The notes: generated from the letters alone by a model not told the origin. Counted from the stretch's first letter, positions 43,190 through 52,877 are shown. The stretch: DNA of 64,000 nucleotides from JADGNZ01 sp963715895 (GCA_963715895.1 OY970284.1:5084001-5148000), one strand, 5' to 3'. Made by a program: numbers and translations.

Positions 43190-46100
43190 ATGACGGGAAT
43201 GGCAGGAGCTGCAACCTTGACGTTTGGATACCACCGACCGCAGCGGGTCGTGATCAGCAAACGCCTCATTGCCACGATTGTCGTCCTGGCGGCAGCGGGA
43301 GGGGTGCTCCTGGCGCCGCGCGATCGATCGTCCGCGCCAACGTCCCTTGCGGCACTCGTTTCCTCATCGAGTCTGCAGGCGCGCACCGTCGAGCCTCGGC
43401 TGTCCGGAGGTTTCGCCTGGGCGCCTTTCCAATCAGCGGCCCGGGGTGAGTCCGCTGCGGATGGCGCCATCACCTCGGCCATCGGAAAGACTCTCGAGAA
43501 TGTTCGCGGCATGTCGACACCATCGGCCCGCCACACCGAGGCGGTCGCCGAGCTACTCGGAGGTCATCCTCGTAATGCGCTGTCGACCTTGACGATGGCG
43601 GCAGAACACTCTGATGATCCGGCCGTCTGGAGCGATCTGGCCGTTGCACTCCACGAGACAGCGCTCCACGAGGACGCACCGGAGCTGCTGGCGGATGCCC
43701 TGGCGGCATCTGACCACGCCCTTTCGCTGCAGCCTCAGTTTCCCGAAGCGCTTTTCAACCGTGCCATCGTGCTGGAGCGCCTCGGGTTGAGGGATGACGC
43801 GAGAGAGGCGTGGGAGCGATATCTGGTGAGCGACTCCACCAGCGCGTGGGCCGGCGAGGCTCGTGAGCACCTCATCGCGATGGCACCGGAAGAGGCCTTT
43901 CTCGATCGGCTCGACCACGAGTACGACCATGTTAGAAGTGATCCGGCTGCAGCGACGGCGCTCATCCGGCGCGATCCGTTCCAGGCTCGAGGAATGGGTG
44001 TCAAGGAAGTCCTCGGCAGATGGGGGGAGGCCGCTCTGCGCCACGACAACCGTGAGGCGGATCGCCATTTGAGCGTGGCACGGCAGCTCGGACACGCCGT
44101 CACACTCGCCGAGGGTGATCGGATGCTCGAAGAATCCGTTGCCGTCATCGACGCCGCCGGCGATACGGCCCGCTTACTGCTGGCGTCCGCGCACTCCGAC
44201 TATCGCGATGGATTGAAGGCCCTTCAGGAAAACCGTCCAGGCGACGGAGAACTGCTGCTCCGCCGCGCCGCCTCCGCATTCGAAAAAGCGCAGAGCCCCA
44301 TGGTTCTGCCGGCCCGGTACTTCATCGCTAATACAGACTTCGAACAAGGTCATCACGATGACGCGGAACACCAAATCAATGCACTCTCCGCTACGGCGTC
44401 CGACGATTTTCCCGGGTATCAGGCTCTTCTACTACGGACGCTCAGTGCGTGCCGCGTCTCCCAGGCTGACTGGGGAGCAGCGATCACCCTTCTCGAGCGA
44501 AACACGTCTCAATTCGACCGTCTCGGCGAAATTCAGAACGCCTCCGAGGCCCGGCGGCTTCTCGCCTTCGTGTATGACCGCATCGGAGACCCTGCCACCG
44601 CCTGGAAGTATCGCCTGACCGCGCTGCATTGCGCGGGTGTGCGGTCCAATGCCGCTCTCGAAAAGGGAGTGGCATCGATCGCCGATGCGGCGATGCTCCG
44701 TCACGAATGGCGGACCGCGTCGTCATTCCTGAGTCTGGAGATCCGGATCGCGCAGCGGCTTCGCGACGACTTTCAACTGGCAGCAACGCTGCTTATTCGG
44801 GCGGCTGTCCGCGACCGGATGAACGATGAAGCGGGGGCGTTGGCCGATATCGCCGAGGCGAAGGCGGCCATGGTGCGGACGAAGGACCCTGCCTATCGCA
44901 CATACCTGCACGTCGCGGAGTTGCGTGCCTCGGCCATGCTTTCCGGTACGCCTTCGGCGGAGGCTGATGCGCTGCTCACCGGAGCGATCGAATATCAATC
45001 GACGCAAAGCGATCCCCTCAGGCTGCCGGGCCTCTTCCTGCAGAGGGCGCGTGCGCGCAGGAAGATTGGTAACTCTGCCGGTGCCCTAGCCGACGTTCAG
45101 CGGGGCATCGCGGAACTGGAACTGCATCGCCAGTCGCTGCCGCCGGGAGAGGCGCGTTGGGGGGCGTTTCACGCCGGCGAGGAGTTGTTTGATGAGGGGA
45201 TCGATCTGGCCATGTCGGTTGACGATGCCGAGGCAGCCTTTCGATTTGCGGAGAGAGAGCGCGCGCGTGCCCTGCTCGATTCCTATGGCCGCTCGCCCGT
45301 GCTCGACTACCGCCGGCTGCCGGCGCGCACCGCCGTCGTCGAGTACGTCTCGCTTCCGTCGCGGCTGATCATCTTTACTGCCGATGCGTCCGGTGTTCGG
45401 GCGGCGACGGTGGAATGCAGTCGCGAAACGCTGGCGGCCGAGGCCGACGCGTTGAGTGAGGCCCTCCGCCGGAAACCGACAATCGGTCCCAATGCTCAGG
45501 CAGCGGCAGTGTACCGGCGTCTCATCGAACCTGTGGCACCCCGGCTTCTCGGTGCGACAACGGTCGTTTTCGTTCCGGACGGCGTGACGTCGACCGTGGC
45601 CTTCAGCGCGCTGGCGGACGCCCGCGGCCAGTATTTGATCGAGCGGCACACGATCGTCAGGGCGCTGAGTGCGGCGGCATTCGTCGCGGCCTCGGAACGT
45701 AGAGGGAAGCCTCTCGCTCCGCGTTCCGCGCTGGTGATCTCGGCCTCTGAACCGGGGGCCGACGCCGGCGCACTCTCGTTTGTCAACTCCGAGGCGCGGC
45801 ATGTCGCAAGGGCCTACCGGAACGCGACACGACTGGCAGACGACGAGGCGGAGCTCGATGCGTTGATCAAACGCGCGCCGGAGGCCGACGTCATTCACTT
45901 CGCTGGACATGCCATAGGAGACGACAGCGGCATTGAGCCGGCATCGATCGTTCTCCGGCAGAAGGGGCACGAGCGGCGGATCGGAGTGGCGGAGATTGCC
46001 AGGCTGCGGCTCCGTCCGTCGTCGGTCGTCGTTCTGGCCGGATGCAGCACAGCGCGCGGCGAGCGCCGCGCGGCGGAGGGTGTCATCAGCGTCGCCCACG

Positions 46101-46309
46101 GCTTTCTTTCCGCCGGCGCGCCGTCGGTCATCGCCACGCTCTGGCCGATCGACGACGAGGCGGCCTCGATCTTCTTCCCGCGCCTGCACGAACGGCTCGC
46201 CGAGGGGCTGTCCCCCGCCGAGGCATTACGCCAGACACAACTCGAATCGATTCGCCGCGGCGACGTGCCCGCGTCGTTATGGGCAGCGGTGCAAAACATC
46301 GGCAGTTGA
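43190..46309 (+). CDS. TPR-CHAT (caspase-HetF-like) protease, membrane-anchored or exported
   Basis: The 1039-residue protein has a basic N-terminus and one hydrophobic segment (about 24-42, LIATIVVLAAAGGVLLAP), then a long array of TPR-like helices (about 105-690), and a C-terminal CHAT domain (about 740-1035). The caspase-type dyad is visible: His907 in VIHFAGHA and Cys952 in VVLAGCSTARG, followed by the family motif SVIATLWPIDDEAA. CHAT proteases cut protein targets and act in defence and cell-death modules. The positive residues before the hydrophobic segment predict the body on the outside, unusual for a defence protease. It heads a three-gene operon with the next two genes. Confidence 0.88.
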   Translation: MTGMAGAATLTFGYHRPQRVVISKRLIATIVVLAAAGGVLLAPRDRSSAPTSLAALVSSSSLQARTVEPRLSGGFAWAPFQSAARGESAADGAITSAIGKTLENVRGMSTPSARHTEAVAELLGGHPRNALSTLTMAAEHSDDPAVWSDLAVALHETALHEDAPELLADALAASDHALSLQPQFPEALFNRAIVLERLGLRDDAREAWERYLVSDSTSAWAGEAREHLIAMAPEEAFLDRLDHEYDHVRSDPAAATALIRRDPFQARGMGVKEVLGRWGEAALRHDNREADRHLSVARQLGHAVTLAEGDRMLEESVAVIDAAGDTARLLLASAHSDYRDGLKALQENRPGDGELLLRRAASAFEKAQSPMVLPARYFIANTDFEQGHHDDAEHQINALSATASDDFPGYQALLLRTLSACRVSQADWGAAITLLERNTSQFDRLGEIQNASEARRLLAFVYDRIGDPATAWKYRLTALHCAGVRSNAALEKGVASIADAAMLRHEWRTASSFLSLEIRIAQRLRDDFQLAATLLIRAAVRDRMNDEAGALADIAEAKAAMVRTKDPAYRTYLHVAELRASAMLSGTPSAEADALLTGAIEYQSTQSDPLRLPGLFLQRARARRKIGNSAGALADVQRGIAELELHRQSLPPGEARWGAFHAGEELFDEGIDLAMSVDDAEAAFRFAERERARALLDSYGRSPVLDYRRLPARTAVVEYVSLPSRLIIFTADASGVRAATVECSRETLAAEADALSEALRRKPTIGPNAQAAAVYRRLIEPVAPRLLGATTVVFVPDGVTSTVAFSALADARGQYLIERHTIVRALSAAAFVAASERRGKPLAPRSALVISASEPGADAGALSFVNSEARHVARAYRNATRLADDEAELDALIKRAPEADVIHFAGHAIGDDSGIEPASIVLRQKGHERRIGVAEIARLRLRPSSVVVLAGCSTARGERRAAEGVISVAHGFLSAGAPSVIATLWPIDDEAASIFFPRLHERLAEGLSPAEALRQTQLESIRRGDVPASLWAAVQNIGS

Positions 46310-46345
46310 TGTGATGAAGCGTGTTGCAGAGAGAGGAGAGACCAT

Positions 46346-47281
46346 ATGTACACAGTCAGCTTCGTTGGGTTGAACTATTTCGACGCTTGTACGGTCGGAA
46401 AAAAGAAGGTGATGATTCCAAATGGCACGAGGGCCGGCGGGCACATGCCAACGCACTATGCCAGCCTGTTCATCGAGGCCGATCGCCTTGACTCGGACGA
46501 CTGGTGGTCGGATCAGAGAATCCGCCGCCGGCTCAGGCTGGAGGCCAGGCTCGGCGAGTTTCGCACCGTCGATGTGATCGAGTTTCGGATCCCCAAGAAG
46601 GTCGAGCTCACGTTCCGTTGCAGCGACGACGCGCTTTCGAACGTGAATCTCGACGACGGACTTCCAAAACTTCAAGCGGCGAAAGGTTTCAAGCTCGATT
46701 CCGTCGGAGCCGATACGATCGCGGAAGTCCCGATTCCTGGAGGGGTGATTGAGGGCTTCCGCTTCGGCTCTTCAGCCCTTGTACGCTGGCTGATCGAAAA
46801 ACATCACGATCCGATCACGATCACCGCGGGCGACGGTGAAGAGACCAGGCGCATCACGCTGAAGGAGTCCGACAGTCAATTACCGACCGAGATCGTTCTC
46901 TCCAATACCGTCGATCTCCTGACGCGCGCCAATGGTCGCGGTCACAGTCAGAAAAGTGGCGCCGGCAATGGGAACGGCGGCGATATGTCAGGTGCAGACA
47001 TGCCTGGCGCCGCGATGCAGAGCGGCTCCATGGCAGGCGACTCCATGGGGATGGTTCCCACAAACGGCAACGGTAATCACAGTAGCGCAGGGTATGGGAA
47101 CGCCGGACACTTCATGCTTTACGCCAAGCTCGATTTGGACCGGGATGAAAGCAAATTCCTACATCCCGATCTCTCCGGATTGAAGAATTTCAAGCCCTTA
47201 CCCTTCCATCACCCTTATCTGGCGTTTCTCTGCACACTGAAAGAGGTGCCGGATCCGCCCTGCGTGCCGTCATGCTGCTAA
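46346..47281 (+). CDS. unknown protein between CHAT and trypsin-like protease genes
   Basis: The 311-residue product has a good GGAGAG site and lies 36 bases after the CHAT gene and 12 bases before the protease gene. Residues 1-195 look like a mixed alpha/beta domain (MYTVSFVGLNYFDACTVG, IEFRIPKKVELTFRCSDD, VLSNTVDLLTRANG). Residues about 200-255 are a flexible Gly/Met/Asn/Ser linker (GADMPGAAMQSGSMAGDSMG). The C-terminus has hydrophobic aromatic stretches (FHHPYLAFLCTL) and ends in PPCVPSCC. I recognise no family. The position suggests a substrate or effector of one of the two proteases; the linker would be an easy cleavage target. It has no signal peptide. Confidence 0.75.
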   Translation: MYTVSFVGLNYFDACTVGKKKVMIPNGTRAGGHMPTHYASLFIEADRLDSDDWWSDQRIRRRLRLEARLGEFRTVDVIEFRIPKKVELTFRCSDDALSNVNLDDGLPKLQAAKGFKLDSVGADTIAEVPIPGGVIEGFRFGSSALVRWLIEKHHDPITITAGDGEETRRITLKESDSQLPTEIVLSNTVDLLTRANGRGHSQKSGAGNGNGGDMSGADMPGAAMQSGSMAGDSMGMVPTNGNGNHSSAGYGNAGHFMLYAKLDLDRDESKFLHPDLSGLKNFKPLPFHHPYLAFLCTLKEVPDPPCVPSCC

Positions 47282-47293
47282 AGGAGACGAACC

Positions 47294-48313
47294 ATGACTG
47301 ACCAAATCTTTCCAGAGCCCTACGATCGCCGAGGCTTGGCGAAGCGTACAATCGGTGATCTTCTCAGCCGCCGGCATCAGGTTGATCGTGACCTCGGTGC
47401 CCTTGACACCAACATCACCTCTACATTTTCCGGCGCGCAAAACCTGGCGTCATTCAGAGAGCTTCTCGACCGCCGCAGCACATTCGCTCATGACCTCGGT
47501 CTGGTCGACGCACAAATCGAATATACCCTGCACGACCTTTGCGGGACGATGGACGATCCCCAGGATGTCGAAACGTACGACGGCACGCTCGGCGTTTCTC
47601 GTGATTTCGTCGACAAGCACGAGGCTCAGGTCGGACAACTGGTGTGGCTCGATGATTTGCCGCAGCGTTACAACGGAGCCAATGACGATCCGGGGACCGT
47701 GAACGGACAGAGATGGGGGACCGGCGCACTCATCGACAAAGATCTCTTTCTGACGGCCGGCCACTGTTTCCAGCCGGATCCTCGCCGATGGAAGGTCCCG
47801 AGTCAGAACGGCACAGCAATCACGGCAGAGGAAATGGCGCAGCTCATGTGTGTCTGCTTCAACTACCAGAAGAACGGCGCCACGGGCAATATGCGGCCGG
47901 GCGCGGTCTTTCCGGTCCTTGCCCTGATGGAGTATTCGGCTACCGACCTCGATTACGCAATCGTCAAGCTCGGTCCGGATGCTTTGGGGCGTTTACCGGG
48001 GGAGCTTTATGGCACGCTCACCCCAGCCACGAAACACTTCCCTGCAAAGAACGACATCCTCTGCATCATTCAGCACCCGAATGGAAATGAGAAAAAGGTG
48101 GAAGCAGGGCATCTGCTGGACGTTCGCGGCGGACGCATCGCCTACAACGACATCGGAACATTCGGAGGAGCCTCGGGGTCACCGATTCTCTACGGGAAAA
48201 CAGGTGAGATCGTCGGCGTGCATGTGAAAGGCGGCTCCCTTCCAATCGGCGGCTTCAACTCCGGCACGGCCATCGGCGCGATCCGGGCCGCGTCGAAGCT
48301 GATCCCCCGCTGA
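47294..48313 (+). CDS. trypsin-like (S1/V8-type) serine protease
   Basis: The 339 residues comprise about 120 residues of a helical N-terminal part (RTIGDLLSRRHQVDRDLGAL, FRELLDRRSTFAHDLGLVDA) and a chymotrypsin-fold domain with His157 (LTAGHCF), Asp220 (DLDYAIVKL) and Ser294 (FGGASGSP). There is no signal peptide, so it is likely cytoplasmic, unlike secreted V8-type proteases. AAAGGAGA precedes the start. Cytoplasmic trypsin-like proteases with an N-terminal helical adaptor are known from bacterial conflict systems. It is the last gene of the operon. Confidence 0.85.
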   Translation: MTDQIFPEPYDRRGLAKRTIGDLLSRRHQVDRDLGALDTNITSTFSGAQNLASFRELLDRRSTFAHDLGLVDAQIEYTLHDLCGTMDDPQDVETYDGTLGVSRDFVDKHEAQVGQLVWLDDLPQRYNGANDDPGTVNGQRWGTGALIDKDLFLTAGHCFQPDPRRWKVPSQNGTAITAEEMAQLMCVCFNYQKNGATGNMRPGAVFPVLALMEYSATDLDYAIVKLGPDALGRLPGELYGTLTPATKHFPAKNDILCIIQHPNGNEKKVEAGHLLDVRGGRIAYNDIGTFGGASGSPILYGKTGEIVGVHVKGGSLPIGGFNSGTAIGAIRAASKLIPR

Positions 48314-48427
48314 GAGGCGTCCATCGTCACGAGTAGCCTGGTCATGGGTCAGTTTGAAGCGACCCATGACCAGTTCATGACCAGCTGTCGAGCAGGCGGC
48401 GCAGCGCATCGATAAGATGTAATCTCG

Positions 48428-51418
48428 TTGGCCAGCTTGCGTACTATCCGCCGGGTCGCGCTGGTCGCCGCGCTCGTTCTTGCCACCAACGTTCTTGCGC
48501 TCGATCCGCGCCGGGCGCTGACGCAGTCGCGCCTCTCCGTCTGGACGAATGAGTCCGGCTTGCCGCAGGCGACGATCAACACCATCGTCCAGACAAGAGA
48601 CGGGTACTTGTGGATGGGATCCGAAGAGGGGCTCGTCCGCTTCGACGGCGTGCGTTTCGTCGTCAGCGATCGCCAGAATGCGCCCGCCCTCCGCAGCCCG
48701 TTCGTCTCGGCACTCTTCGAGGCCCCAGACGGGACGCTGTGGATCGGCACCTACGGCGGCGGCATCGCGCGATTGCGGAACGGACGGATCGAAGCCTTTC
48801 ACCCGGAGTTGCTCGGATCCGACCGCATTCGCGCCTTTCACCTCACAAACGGCGGCGTGCTCTTCATCGCCACCGCAGGCGGCGGTCTGCTCCGCATCGA
48901 CGGCGAGAACGTCACCCGCTTCACCACCCGTGACGGACTACCCAGCGACAGGATCTGGACGATAACCGGCGCCGATGACGGCGGCTTGTGGATCGCCACT
49001 CACGGCGGAGGGGTGGTGCTCTGGCGCGACGGAAAGGTCCAGCAGAGGATCACCACGCGCGAGGGTCTCCCCAACGACTTCGCGCGCGCGCTGCTGCTCG
49101 ATCCCGACGGCACCATGTGGATCGGAACCGACGGCGGCGGTCTCGTGGCCTGGCGGGCCGGAGCCATCGTCCGCACCGTGACCACCCGCGACGGTCTTCC
49201 AAACGATTTCATCCGCACGTTGCTCCGCGACCGCGATGGAAGCCTCTGGATCGGAACCGATGGCGGGCTGGCGCGATGGAGAGGAGAGCGCGCGGAGTCT
49301 CTCGGCGTCGCCGAGGGTCTCCCGAGCCTCGGCGTGCGCGCGCTGATCGAGGATCGGGAGGGAAACCTCTGGGTCGGCACGACCGGCGGCCTGGTCCGGC
49401 TGCGCGACACGCGGTTCCTGTCGTACACCAGAAAAGAAGGACTGCCGGTCGATACCGTCCGCGCCGTCTTCGAAGCGCGCGACGGCCACGTCTGGGCAGG
49501 GACGGAAGGGGGCGGGCTCTGCGAAGTGCTGCCCGGTCCGGTGCACTGCTTCACGAAGGCGGAGGGACTTCCGCACGACACCGTCTACGCCCTGATCGAG
49601 AGCCGCGACGGCGGACTATGGGTCGGGACCGACGGAGGCGGCGTCGTCCGCTTCCGGAACGGAGCCTTCACCGACAGGATCGACATGCGCAGCGGTCTGC
49701 CGAACGACCGCGTGCGCGGCCTCGTCGAGACCGCGGACGGAGGCCTCTGGGTCAGCACCTCCGCGGGCCTGGCCTTCGTTCGAGGAGGACGCACCACCCG
49801 CATCAAGGAATTCGAGGACCGGCAGCTCCGCCCTCTCCTGGCGCTTCCCGACGGTAGTCTCCTCGTCGGTACGGACGGCGCTGGTCTCTGGCGCGTGAGC
49901 GGCGACGGGTCGCACGTGACTCTCGTGGCGCGCACGGGCCAGGGCCTGGAGAGTGACAGGGTCTTCAGCCTGACCACGGATGCCGACGGCGGAGGAGTCT
50001 GGATCGGGACATCCGGAGGCGGCCTGGCCCGTCTCGATCTCAACAATGATCTCAATAATGGTTCCGTGCGATCGCTCACGCGTCGCGACGGGCTGCACGA
50101 CGACGTCGTCTTTCATGTCGTCGATCCCGGCCCCGGCGCCGATCTCTGGCTCACCAGCAACCGCGGACTCTATCGGGTCCGGCGCGACCGCGTGCTCGCG
50201 GCGATGCGCGGGGCGATGCGAGGAGAACGGCCCGACCTCTCGGGCACCGTCTACGGGACGATCGACGGGATGCCATCCTCGGAATGCAACGGTGCCTTTC
50301 CCGGCGCGATGGCCTCGCATGACGGCCGGATCTGGGTAGCCACCTCCCGCGGAATCGCCGTCATCGACCCGTCGGCCAGCATTCGCAATGAGGTCCCTCC
50401 TCTCGTGCACATGGAGGAGTCATTGATCGATGGCGTCCGGGCGAAGGACGGCGTGCTTCGCGTTCCTCCCGGCTCGCAACGCATCGAGCTGCGTTACACC
50501 GGGCTGAGTCTTCGCGCTCCCGAGCACGTGACCTTCCGCTACATGCTCGACAGCTACGACCAGGGATGGGTCGACGCCGGCGTGAACCGCGTGGCCACCT
50601 ACACCAAGCTCGCACCGGGCCGATACACCTTCCGGGTGATGGCGGCGAACGAGGATGGTGTCCGGAGCGGAGAGGCACGGCTCGATCTCGTCGTCGTCCC
50701 GCGCTGGTTCGAGACTTGGTGGGCGCGTCTGATCGCCCTCGTGCTCCTCGCCTCCGCCCTCTGGGGAATCGTCCGGCTACGCCTGGCCGCGCTGCACGCC
50801 CGCCACGCGGAGCTCGAGGCCATCGTGGCCGAGCGCACCGGCAGCCTGCGCGCCGAAACGGAGCGTGCCGAGGCCGCGGGGCGGCAGCTCGCGGACGCCA
50901 ACGTGCGGCTGCGTGCCTTGTCGTATCTGGACGGACTGACCGGCGTCGCCAACCGCCGGCGTTTCGACGAAGCGCTGGAGGAGGCGTGTACCGCCGCCGG
51001 CGAGCGCGCCCAGCCGCTCTCGCTGATCCTGATCGATCTCGATCACTTCAAGACTCTCAACGATTCGCAGGGACACCAGGAGGGCGACGAGGCGTTGCGC
51101 TCGGTGGCCGCGCTTCTTGCCAAACGCACCGAATCCCGCGGCGGCGTGGCCGCCCGCTTCGGCGGCGAGGAGTTCGCCTGGCTCCTCCCCGGCGTGCCTC
51201 TGGACGACGCGAAGGCCGAAGCCGAAACGCTGCGCACGATGATCCGCGACGCCGGTATCCGCCACGATGACGCCGCCGCCGGCGTCGTCACCGCCAGCCT
51301 CGGCGTCTCCGGCGGCATCGCCCCAACGCCTCCGTCCCTCGTCGCCGCCGCCGACGCAGCCCTCTACCGCGCCAAGTCGCGAGGTCGGGATCGGGTGGAA
51401 ACGGCGCCGATGGCGTAG
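48428..51418 (+). CDS. periplasmic-propeller diguanylate cyclase (GGDEF)
   Basis: The 996-residue protein has a signal or anchor (RRVALVAALVLATNVLA), many repeated propeller blades of the two-component-regulator type (pattern GLPNDFIRTLLRDRDGSLWI then GTDGG, about 35-680), a Y_Y_Y domain (about 685-757), one transmembrane helix (about 766-786), a coiled coil and a GGDEF domain with GGEEF at 912-916. It should make c-di-GMP in response to an outside ligand. No RxxD inhibitory site is visible before GGEEF. The start is TTG 48428, the only reasonable start with the signal peptide; its ribosome site is weak. Confidence 0.92.
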   Translation: MASLRTIRRVALVAALVLATNVLALDPRRALTQSRLSVWTNESGLPQATINTIVQTRDGYLWMGSEEGLVRFDGVRFVVSDRQNAPALRSPFVSALFEAPDGTLWIGTYGGGIARLRNGRIEAFHPELLGSDRIRAFHLTNGGVLFIATAGGGLLRIDGENVTRFTTRDGLPSDRIWTITGADDGGLWIATHGGGVVLWRDGKVQQRITTREGLPNDFARALLLDPDGTMWIGTDGGGLVAWRAGAIVRTVTTRDGLPNDFIRTLLRDRDGSLWIGTDGGLARWRGERAESLGVAEGLPSLGVRALIEDREGNLWVGTTGGLVRLRDTRFLSYTRKEGLPVDTVRAVFEARDGHVWAGTEGGGLCEVLPGPVHCFTKAEGLPHDTVYALIESRDGGLWVGTDGGGVVRFRNGAFTDRIDMRSGLPNDRVRGLVETADGGLWVSTSAGLAFVRGGRTTRIKEFEDRQLRPLLALPDGSLLVGTDGAGLWRVSGDGSHVTLVARTGQGLESDRVFSLTTDADGGGVWIGTSGGGLARLDLNNDLNNGSVRSLTRRDGLHDDVVFHVVDPGPGADLWLTSNRGLYRVRRDRVLAAMRGAMRGERPDLSGTVYGTIDGMPSSECNGAFPGAMASHDGRIWVATSRGIAVIDPSASIRNEVPPLVHMEESLIDGVRAKDGVLRVPPGSQRIELRYTGLSLRAPEHVTFRYMLDSYDQGWVDAGVNRVATYTKLAPGRYTFRVMAANEDGVRSGEARLDLVVVPRWFETWWARLIALVLLASALWGIVRLRLAALHARHAELEAIVAERTGSLRAETERAEAAGRQLADANVRLRALSYLDGLTGVANRRRFDEALEEACTAAGERAQPLSLILIDLDHFKTLNDSQGHQEGDEALRSVAALLAKRTESRGGVAARFGGEEFAWLLPGVPLDDAKAEAETLRTMIRDAGIRHDDAAAGVVTASLGVSGGIAPTPPSLVAAADAALYRAKSRGRDRVETAPMA

Positions 51419-51455
51419 CGGGGTCGGAGAGGGCGTCTCGCCTGCTCTCCTTTAC

Positions 51456-52478
51456 TTACTTCCCCGCCGCCCGGCGGCGGGGAAGTACCAGTTCATACGC
51501 GAGAATCTGACCGGGCGCCGCGCGCAAGTCAGTGACCATGTAGCAAACGCTCGGGGTCACCGCAACCTGCCACAGGCTGCCGAAGGACAATCCCGAGCTG
51601 GCCGTACCGAGCTCCTGCCAGCTCTGTCCCCCATCCAGGCTCAGTGCGGTCCCAGACGCGGATGCAAATAGCTGCCGCGATCCATACGCCGGTGCCGCAA
51701 TCACGGCACCAAATGCGGACGCGCGGATCATCTCCCACGACTGCCCGGAGTCGGCCGATCGAAAGATCCCCGACTCTGATGCCGCATAGATCGTCGACGG
51801 AACCACCGGATCGACGGCCACGTCCTGAATGGCCCCGCTCGCGGAAGGCGTAATCTCCTTCCACGAACCGCCGCCGTTGCTCGTCCTCATCAATCTCGAT
51901 TGCGACACCGCATAGATGATTTGCGATGTGGTCGGGTCGAGCGCCACGTGCTGAACGTTCACATCCTTCAACCCGATCCCGCGCCACGATCCGCCGCCGT
52001 TATCGCTCCGGAAGACGCCGCCTCCTGTGCAGCCGAAGAGACAGAAGTTGGAACACGCCAGCACGATCGAGCTGTCGTTGGTGGCGTCGACCTGCAGGTC
52101 ATTCGGGAACTGCGCGGCGGTTGGGATGCTGCGATGGTCCCACGAGGTTCCGCCAGTCGTGGAGCGATACAGGTCGGTAAGCCCCAGGGCATACACGGTG
52201 GACGAAATGGACACCGCCACCCGGATCGCCGAAGGGCGAAGCAGCCCCGGGACAGGTGTCAGCGTCCACGTGACCCCGCCATCGTCCGACCGGGCCACGG
52301 TCTCCGTGCCGGCGCCGTAGAGAATCTTCGTATTGTGAGGATCGATGGCCATCGCTCCAATGACCACCGGCGGCCCGATTACCGTCCACCGGTTCACTCC
52401 CGCCGCAACGGAGACATTCCAAAGAACCGCCAAACCAAGCGCCAGAACCGTGATCCGATTCGTCAGGAAGATACGCAT
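51456..52478 (-). CDS. exported BNR/Ycf48-like propeller protein
   Basis: From ATG 52478 the 340 residues start with a signal peptide (RITVLALGLAVLWNVSVAAG). Repeated BNR-type blades follow (SDDGGVTWT, YRSTTGGTSW, FRSDNGGGSWRGI, MRTSNGGGSWKEI, FRSADSGQSWEMI, LSLDGGQSWQEL), as in Ycf48 and sortilin-like propellers. The last codons are formed by a GC-rich hairpin (RRRAAGK). The role is unknown; it is probably periplasmic or secreted. Confidence 0.82.
   Translation of the reverse strand: MRIFLTNRITVLALGLAVLWNVSVAAGVNRWTVIGPPVVIGAMAIDPHNTKILYGAGTETVARSDDGGVTWTLTPVPGLLRPSAIRVAVSISSTVYALGLTDLYRSTTGGTSWDHRSIPTAAQFPNDLQVDATNDSSIVLACSNFCLFGCTGGGVFRSDNGGGSWRGIGLKDVNVQHVALDPTTSQIIYAVSQSRLMRTSNGGGSWKEITPSASGAIQDVAVDPVVPSTIYAASESGIFRSADSGQSWEMIRASAFGAVIAAPAYGSRQLFASASGTALSLDGGQSWQELGTASSGLSFGSLWQVAVTPSVCYMVTDLRAAPGQILAYELVLPRRRAAGK
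51457..51487. terminator. 14-bp perfect hairpin between converging genes
   Basis: TACTTCCCCGCCGC (51457-51470) pairs with GCGGCGGGGAAGTA (51474-51487) around a 3-base loop. It lies 38 bases after the GGDEF gene and overlaps the last codons (RRRAAGK) of the opposite gene. TTTACT precedes it; no long T-tract follows on either strand. It may end both transcripts. Confidence 0.5.
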
Positions 52479-52571
52479 GCCGGTCACCATACACCTCGGG
52501 AACCGAGCCATCGACGGCCTGACAAATGTTTGACATGGCGAAGCTGAGGTCGAAACTCAGCCCCGCCATCA

Positions 52572-52856
52572 CTACACGTTCGGCGCAAAAATCGACAGCG
52601 TCTCCGCGAGCTCCACCTTAGGCTGTCCTTGAACACCCACAGCCGCAACTCCAGGCATGAGCCGTTCTTTGACGAAGGTATCGAAGTGCTGCGGGGACTC
52701 CCACAGATCGAGGACGTGAAAGCCGTCGCCGGCCATCCAGGCCGTGTGGAACTTGGCACCGTCCGGCGGGTTTTCTTCCCACTTCACGCTACGCCGAACC
52801 TCTTCGTACTGTTCCTTCGTCACCTCGGGCCAGTGCATGAGCATCACAGTCGCCAT
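52572..52856 (-). CDS. small dimeric alpha/beta-barrel-like protein
   Basis: The 94 residues (MATVMLMHWPEVTKEQYEEV, WMAGDGFHVLDLWESPQHFD, LMPGVAAVGVQGQPKVEL) have the beta-alpha-beta order of dimeric alpha/beta barrel proteins such as the ABM/EthD-like families. No catalytic residues can be assigned. It lies 21 bases after the threonine aldolase gene on the same strand and may be cotranscribed. Confidence 0.7.
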   Translation of the reverse strand: MATVMLMHWPEVTKEQYEEVRRSVKWEENPPDGAKFHTAWMAGDGFHVLDLWESPQHFDTFVKERLMPGVAAVGVQGQPKVELAETLSIFAPNV

Positions 52857-52877
52857 GTTCTCTTCCTCCGAGCGAAA

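Noticed and set aside
42512..43234. 240-codon minus-strand frame across the intergenic region
   Set aside because: Covers a dispersed repeat and the shadow of the orphan receiver; no coding features.
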